Assembly (NCBI GenBank): GCA_017447745.1
Contig: JAFSMW010000021.1
Span: 1 to 36,688 of the forward strand
Source of the DNA: Thermoguttaceae bacterium
Lineage (GTDB): Bacteria; Planctomycetota; Planctomycetia; Pirellulales; Thermoguttaceae
Length of the DNA: 36,688 nt
Direction: 5' to 3'
Positions 32,516-36,688 of the stretch are shown one piece after another. The notes under the pieces were generated by a model, which saw nothing but the letters and a program-made list of their open reading frames with translations, did not search any database and was not told the DNA's origin. Made by a program: the position numbers and the translations under genes. Position 1 is the stretch's first letter. Every line of letters begins with the position of its first letter.

Positions 32516-33025
32516 TCAACCCAACTCTTCCTTGATTGTCTCTTGGAGCTTCTCGTCCATGGCGTTGACTTTTTCCGCAATCTTGACGCGATACTGATTG
32601 AGCTTTTCCAGTAGAGCCGGGTCGGACAGCGCCAGAATTTCTACAGCGAGAATGCCGGCGTTTTTCGCTCCGCCAGAGCCGACGCCAACGGTCGCAACGG
32701 GAATGTCGCCAGGCATCTGAATCATCGACAGCATGGAATCCAGCCCGCCGCAGAGGTTTGTTTCAACGGGAATGCCGATAACCGGCAGAACGGTCATGGA
32801 CGCGATAACGCCCGCCAGATGAGCGGCGCCGCCGGCGGCAGCCAGGATCGCCTTGACTCCGCGTTCCGGCGCGGACTTGACAAACGCTTCCAACGCCTTG
32901 GGCGTGCGGTGCGCGCTAAAGACGCGAACGTCGAACTCGACCCCGAATTCCTTGAGAATCAGAGCGCAATTTTTAATCTTTGGCCAGTCGCTGCTGGACC
33001 CCATTATTATTGATACTGATGGCAT
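32516..33025 (-). CDS. purE: 5-(carboxyamino)imidazole ribonucleotide mutase (class I PurE)
   Basis: PurE converts N5-CAIR to CAIR in purine synthesis (cytoplasm, octamer). 169 residues from the ATG at 33025, beginning MPSVSIIMGSSSDWPKIKNC; the longer frame to 33076 adds nothing conserved. Class I signatures: GSSSDWP (phosphate binding), SAHRTPKAL (catalytic His), AAAGGAAHLAGVIAS, and GIPVETNLCGGLDSMLSMIQ. The purK partner, needed to make N5-CAIR, is not adjacent. It is likely alone in its unit: element E12 and ~170 further bases separate it from the upstream gene. Confidence 0.95.
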   Translation of the reverse strand: MPSVSIIMGSSSDWPKIKNCALILKEFGVEFDVRVFSAHRTPKALEAFVKSAPERGVKAILAAAGGAAHLAGVIASMTVLPVIGIPVETNLCGGLDSMLSMIQMPGDIPVATVGVGSGGAKNAGILAVEILALSDPALLEKLNQYRVKIAEKVNAMDEKLQETIKEELG

Positions 33026-33192
33026 GATAGTATGTTGTAAAAATCTGATGTGATAGCTTTTACAAAGGACGCGCACAGCCGACGCTTTTCGCCGTCCTCA
33101 AACTTCTGATTTAATTATAGCGCTATAATGTACTCTTTACAAGAGAGGGGGGAGGGCTGGGACGTAGTTGTATTTTTGGGAGGCGAATTCGA

Positions 33193-33300
33193 TTGAGTTA
33201 GGAGTGAGGAGGGAGGAGTTGACCCAAGCGATAATCTCGGGGGAGCGCTTGCGTTTCGGAGGGTCGACGTCCGCGTCGACCGCAGGCGTCCTCGCCTGCC
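33193..33300. repeat. Heptad stretch plus two adjoining GC-rich REP-like hairpins (E12)
   Basis: A purine arm GTTAGGA GTGAGGA GGGAGGA GTTGACC is followed by the apex CGC-TT-GCG (within GAGCGCTTGCGTTTC) and then two perfect hairpins side by side: GGTCGACG-TCCG-CGTCGACC (33262-33281) and GCAGGCG-TCCT-CGCCTGC (33282-33299). No matching pyrimidine arm is seen. The rest of the gap 33026-33350 holds nothing I recognise. Confidence 0.75.
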
Positions 33301-33350
33301 AATGGAAAAACGACCCGAAGAAATCTCGGTTCGAGTTTAGTTCGTCCGTC

Positions 33351-34673
33351 TTATCTTATATCAATCTTTATTAATATCAGTTTACCATCGACGATGTTAA
33401 TATCTTCAATTGAACGAAGGCGTATGAAGACGGGATAACCGGGAGCAGCCACAGGACTGCCTTTGGCATAATAGGCTATATATCCGCTCTTGTTATCGTA
33501 TAGATTGATAGCGCAATTATCTGTAAATCGGTAGAGCGTTCTATAGATATGCTCGGCGGGGAATTTTTTGGCACATTCTTTAGGTATCGGGAAAATCCCT
33601 TTTTTGTAATTGTCGTCGATATTCTCCTCTTTGTTCTCGTCAAAAATAAAGCTGGAAGAGGAATAGAACAGAATCGGTTTGCAGTTCAAAATGGTTACAC
33701 CCAGTTCATCTGAGAACGCCAGAACTGAAGAATCCGGCGACCAGGTAATGAACATTATATAATGCGGAACTCTTTTCTCGTACAGAACCGCGTTGTTTCG
33801 CAAATCCAGAATTTGAAAATGCAGATTGGGAAAGCCTTCGTCAAAATAACCGTCCATAACACAAGCCGCCAGCAGAGTTCCGTCGCAGTTAAATTTGGCG
33901 CGTTGGATATTGCCGTCAATTTTAAAACTATGGATTTCCTTAACTTCGTCAGTCGCAGGACGCCAGGATATTATTTGTCCGGAATCAAAAGCAATCAAAA
34001 CCGATTCCGCATTGTTTTGAACCGCGACGTCTATGATAGGAGCTTTGTGATTCTGGAATCGGTCAAGATTCGCCGCCGCGGCAAGCGTCTTTTTCTCGCA
34101 ATCATAAAGAACGATTCTGCGATCCTGAACGGCGCTTGACGGGTGCGAATTGTACATGACGAATTTCTTTTCATCGTCTGTCCAGCAGATATTTGAATAA
34201 AAATGGTTAATCTCTAATTTGCTGACAAGGCTAACGGATCGACTTTCTTTGTCGTACGACGCGAGAACCAAAAACGACCGTATCTCATTCTTGGCGATCA
34301 TTGCAAAATACCGCCCGCTCGGAGACGCCGCGCAAACGTCTATTTCAATTTCTTCCTCGCCATTTAAGTCGTCAAAGAAACTCTTAAGAGGAATTTTCAC
34401 AGCCTCGTTTGGATTCTGTAAATCGAAGATGTAAATATCGTCATATATTTGAGGATTAGTATAGTTCCCCGAACTCCAAACCAGTATGCCATTCTCCTTT
34501 GAAGAAAACGTATTAGTATTATTATCAGGTTCAAAAAAATACGATTTGGGCGCAGACGCCAGTCTTGATTGCGATATCAGTGGTTTATCGATTAAAAGTA
34601 TGCTGACAATTCCAAGTATTACTACTGCAATTGCGATAATAAACGTCAGTATGAAACGCCAGCATAACTTCAT
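33351..34673 (-). CDS. Membrane-anchored beta-propeller-like (WD40-like) protein
   Basis: 440 residues. An N-terminal membrane anchor (FILTFIIAIAVVILGIVSIL, ~7-27) is followed by a long beta-rich region with WD40/TolB-like repeats: AASPSGRYFAMIAKN, NICWTDDEKKFVMYN, IDVAVQNNAESVLIAFDSGQ, KFNCDGTLLAACVMDG, ITWSPDSSVLAFSDELG. Such propellers usually form protein-binding platforms; no catalytic motif is seen. The sequence is AT-richer than purE and the phosphodiesterase gene beside it. It lies 26 bases after the phosphodiesterase gene in the same direction and could share its transcript. Start is the ATG at 34673. Confidence 0.75.
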   Translation of the reverse strand: MKLCWRFILTFIIAIAVVILGIVSILLIDKPLISQSRLASAPKSYFFEPDNNTNTFSSKENGILVWSSGNYTNPQIYDDIYIFDLQNPNEAVKIPLKSFFDDLNGEEEIEIDVCAASPSGRYFAMIAKNEIRSFLVLASYDKESRSVSLVSKLEINHFYSNICWTDDEKKFVMYNSHPSSAVQDRRIVLYDCEKKTLAAAANLDRFQNHKAPIIDVAVQNNAESVLIAFDSGQIISWRPATDEVKEIHSFKIDGNIQRAKFNCDGTLLAACVMDGYFDEGFPNLHFQILDLRNNAVLYEKRVPHYIMFITWSPDSSVLAFSDELGVTILNCKPILFYSSSSFIFDENKEENIDDNYKKGIFPIPKECAKKFPAEHIYRTLYRFTDNCAINLYDNKSGYIAYYAKGSPVAAPGYPVFIRLRSIEDINIVDGKLILIKIDIR

Positions 34674-34699
34674 AAAAACTGATTGTTACGTTATACTTT

Positions 34700-36091
34700 T
34701 CAGTAACTGTCAAACCCGTAGGCTTTCATGACGATTTCGAAAACGTCAACGTCGGCAAGTTCCGTTTCAGACGTTACGTTTTCAGACGCCGCCAGAACGG
34801 TCTTCTGGTTTTCTTCGACGGCGGGGGCGCCGTGAGAGCCTTTGATCAGCGAGGCGTTGGTTGGAATGCCGTGAATGGTCGGATCGAAAAACAGCTCGCA
34901 CGGGTCGTAGCCGGGTTTGCGGTGGATGTCAACCGTATGGGCGAACGACGGCGCGTTGGCGTCGTCGAGCCAGTAATAGTACGCCTGCCAGGAGTTCGGC
35001 GCGGAAACCAAAACCAGATCGCCGGTTCGTTCGTGATTGAGTCCGAAATCTGTCAGACGATCGCCGTAAACGACGTCGTCAAACCCTTCTTTCCCCTCAA
35101 ACAGCTGAGCGACTTTTGTTACATTCTCCGGGCTGCGGTCTTGCAGATACACGTGCGAAAACTGATGATCCGCCGCGGCAAACGCCGGCGTGTTGGCAAA
35201 GTCGATGAGTTCTTCTTTTCCCGTCAGCTCTTTTTGAGGCATGCCGGGAACGTGATGGACGTGCGGGTTGGGAACGCTCGCTTCCGAAATCGTTTTCAGC
35301 AGACCGGCGTCGCGCAAAATCCGGTTGGGATATGTTACATGGTCAACGGGAACGATAGAATACTCGCCGGCGAAAAGCCAAACGAGGTTTTCCTCTCCGT
35401 AAACGGCGGTCATTTCGTCGACAAGTTTCCCGATCAGAGCGTTGTACTTGTCCAGCGAAGCCATCATCTGCGGGCTGTCCGGTCCGAATTTTTGGGATTC
35501 GTAATCGGTGTGCGGCAGATAGATGTAGAAGAACGACGGTCGCTGCGTTTGAGCAAGATAGATGGCGGAATCGACCGACCACGTATCCGAAACGATGTTG
35601 GACATCGGCCCCCACCAGTTCATCAGCGGGAAATCGCCGTATTTGTCACGCAGCATTCCGTAAAGCGATTCCGGGCGCGACCAGCACCACAGCGTTTCCG
35701 ACCCGTCCGGATTGTGAATTGGCGCGGGTGTGCAGACGTAGTCCGCTTCGCAGAACTTGGAATGCAGCGGCATCCAGACGGCGGACTCGATTTCCTGTTG
35801 GCTGTGTTCCAGAACGTCCCAAATCTGATGGGTTTCGATAACGGAGTTGTCGCCCGTCCACATTTCCAGAAAATGTTTGTCGCGATAGTACAGCCCGTTC
35901 CCGACGATGCCGTGTTTGTTGGGCAGTTTGCCGGTTGTCATGTTCGCCTGAATCGGGCATGTAACGCACGGAAACGTAGGCTTGAGAGTAACCGTCTGTC
36001 CTTTTTGACACGCCTTGACGAGGTTGGGCAGTCGAGATAAATCCTGTTCTCGCAAATGAGCGATTGAAACGAGTATAACTGTTTTTGGCAT
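34700..36091 (-). CDS. Alkaline phosphatase-superfamily protein (nucleotide pyrophosphatase/phosphodiesterase-like)
   Basis: 463 residues from the ATG at 36091, preceded by GGGAG; an upstream ATG at 36106 lies inside hemB. The superfamily layout is clear: TFPCVTCPIQANMTTGKLPN with the likely Thr nucleophile, HGIVGNGLYYRD, YLPHTDYESQKFGP, LFAGEYSIVPVDHVTYPNRI, and DHQFSHVYLQD, ending FAHTVDIHRKPGYDPCELFF. However, the N-terminal metal-binding Asp of the family (usually in a strand like hhhxxDG) is absent: the sequence reads VSIAHLREQDL. A known subfamily seems to share such changes, so loss of one metal site, not loss of function, is likely. It follows the hemB stop by two bases and is translationally coupled to it. 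Substrate unknown. Confidence 0.85.
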   Translation of the reverse strand: MPKTVILVSIAHLREQDLSRLPNLVKACQKGQTVTLKPTFPCVTCPIQANMTTGKLPNKHGIVGNGLYYRDKHFLEMWTGDNSVIETHQIWDVLEHSQQEIESAVWMPLHSKFCEADYVCTPAPIHNPDGSETLWCWSRPESLYGMLRDKYGDFPLMNWWGPMSNIVSDTWSVDSAIYLAQTQRPSFFYIYLPHTDYESQKFGPDSPQMMASLDKYNALIGKLVDEMTAVYGEENLVWLFAGEYSIVPVDHVTYPNRILRDAGLLKTISEASVPNPHVHHVPGMPQKELTGKEELIDFANTPAFAAADHQFSHVYLQDRSPENVTKVAQLFEGKEGFDDVVYGDRLTDFGLNHERTGDLVLVSAPNSWQAYYYWLDDANAPSFAHTVDIHRKPGYDPCELFFDPTIHGIPTNASLIKGSHGAPAVEENQKTVLAASENVTSETELADVDVFEIVMKAYGFDSY

Positions 36092-36093
36092 TT

Positions 36094-36688
36094 TTATTTC
36101 TCCCATTGAGCGACGTCTTCCGCCCAGTACGTGATAACAATTGACGCCCCGGCGCGGGCGATAGCAATCAACGACTCTTCTACAATTCGCCGTTCGTCAA
36201 TCCAGCCCAGCTGAGCCGCCGCCTTAACCATCGAGTATTCTCCAGAAACGTTGTACGCCGCCAGCGGCAGGTCGGGAAATCGCTCTTTTGCCAGGCGGAT
36301 AACGTCCAGATACGCCAACGCCGGCTTGACCATGACGATGTCCGCGCCTTCGTCGATGTCGAGCTGAATCTCCCGCATCGCCTGACCGATTCCGGCTTTT
36401 ATATCCATTTGATAAGAGCGTCTGTCGCCGAACTTCGGAGCGGATTCCGCCGCCTCTCGGAACGGACCGTAGAACGCGCTGGCGTACTTGGCGGAATAGG
36501 ACATAATCGGCAAATGAGCGAACCCGGACGCGTCCAGAGCGGTTCTCATCGTTCCGATCATGCCGTCCATCATGCCGGACGGGGCAACCATGTCCGCGCC
36601 AGCGCGAGCGTGCGCCAGAGTCTGACGAGCGATCATGTCGAGCGTCTTGTCGTTGTCGACCTCTTTCCGCCCGCCGACGTCTCCGATA
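36094..36688 (-). CDS. hemB: Porphobilinogen synthase (5' end outside window)
   Basis: HemB joins two 5-aminolevulinate molecules into porphobilinogen (tetrapyrrole synthesis, cytoplasm). The frame runs off the right edge, so the N-terminus and the metal-binding Cys region are not seen. Visible family motifs: [38 protein letters not shown], the first active-site Lys in [19 protein letters not shown], the Schiff-base Lys in [14 protein letters not shown], and [20 protein letters not shown], then [11 protein letters not shown] at the C-terminus. The stop codon (36094-36096) lies two bases before the start of the phosphodiesterase-like gene. Confidence 0.96.
   Translation of the reverse strand, partial: IGDVGGRKEVDNDKTLDMIARQTLAHARAGADMVAPSGMMDGMIGTMRTALDASGFAHLPIMSYSAKYASAFYGPFREAAESAPKFGDRRSYQMDIKAGIGQAMREIQLDIDEGADIVMVKPALAYLDVIRLAKERFPDLPLAAYNVSGEYSMVKAAAQLGWIDERRIVEESLIAIARAGASIVITYWAEDVAQWEK

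Noticed and set aside
32325-32519. Small minus-strand frame with LLPTAYCL
   Set aside because: It is translation of the E11 repeat arm into the end of the opposite gene; not a real protein.

Overview
The window is chromosomal DNA of moderate GC that looks planctomycetal (Planctomycetota, possibly a host-associated lineage). This is inference. It rests on several large secreted or membrane proteins of planctomycete style with no assignable function, an animal-like adenylosuccinate lyase, a VIT/VWA protein, a DUF58 protein, a Lys-rich/acidic protein, an L,D-transpeptidase-like LysM protein, and Lnt (which implies a diderm envelope with lipoproteins). No rRNA, tRNA, CRISPR array or transposase gene was found.

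Layout. 1-4.4 kb (minus): dprA (cut by the left edge), purB, and an AT-rich restriction-modification pair. 4.6-7.9 kb (plus): a secreted VIT/VWA protein, then a HigBA-type toxin-antitoxin pair with its own promoter and operator-like palindrome. 8.1-11.9 kb (plus): trigger factor, two ClpP peptidases and a tRNase Z-like hydrolase, a protein folding and quality-control cluster. 12-15 kb (plus): a large secreted protein of unknown function and an SDR oxidoreductase. 15-24 kb (minus): DUF58, an STN-like secreted protein, PPK2, a sugar-nucleotide epimerase, a LysM/L,D-transpeptidase-like protein, a secreted TPR protein and a YhaM-like exoribonuclease. 24.5-26.6 kb (plus): a Lys-rich/acidic protein and a lone OppB-type permease. 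26.7-30.4 kb (minus): a coiled-coil membrane protein, Lnt and a double-ACT protein. 30.7-32.4 kb (plus): an anchored secreted protein. 32.5-36.7 kb (minus): purE, a membrane-anchored beta-propeller-like protein, a phosphodiesterase-fold protein and hemB (cut by the right edge).

The most unusual content lies between the genes. About a dozen gaps hold long inverted repeats. Their arms are tandem 7-base units, purine-rich on the 5' arm and pyrimidine-rich on the 3' arm. The heptamer sequence differs from locus to locus (TAGGGAA, TAGGCAG, TTAGTAA/TGAGTAA, TAAGTGG, TTAGGAG/TGAGGAG, TTGGTAA), but the architecture is kept: arm, small GC-rich apex hairpin (such as AGCGC-AAA-GCGCT), arm. Three copies carry an extra two-hairpin core (GAACCGC/GCGGTTC, then CCGTGGG/CCCACGG). 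One of these is flanked by an exact 20-bp direct repeat, as if the core had inserted into a simpler element, and a core-less form is seen elsewhere in the window. Several elements fill the gap from the stop codon of one gene to within a few bases of the start codon of the next. Those downstream genes lack a Shine-Dalgarno sequence, while the heptamers supply stop codons in all three frames. The elements are absent from the three divergent promoter regions. They resemble the heptameric STRR sequences of filamentous cyanobacteria in unit length and REP-type palindromes in their core. Their role here (mobile element, terminator, or a 'staple' joining stop and start codons) is open.
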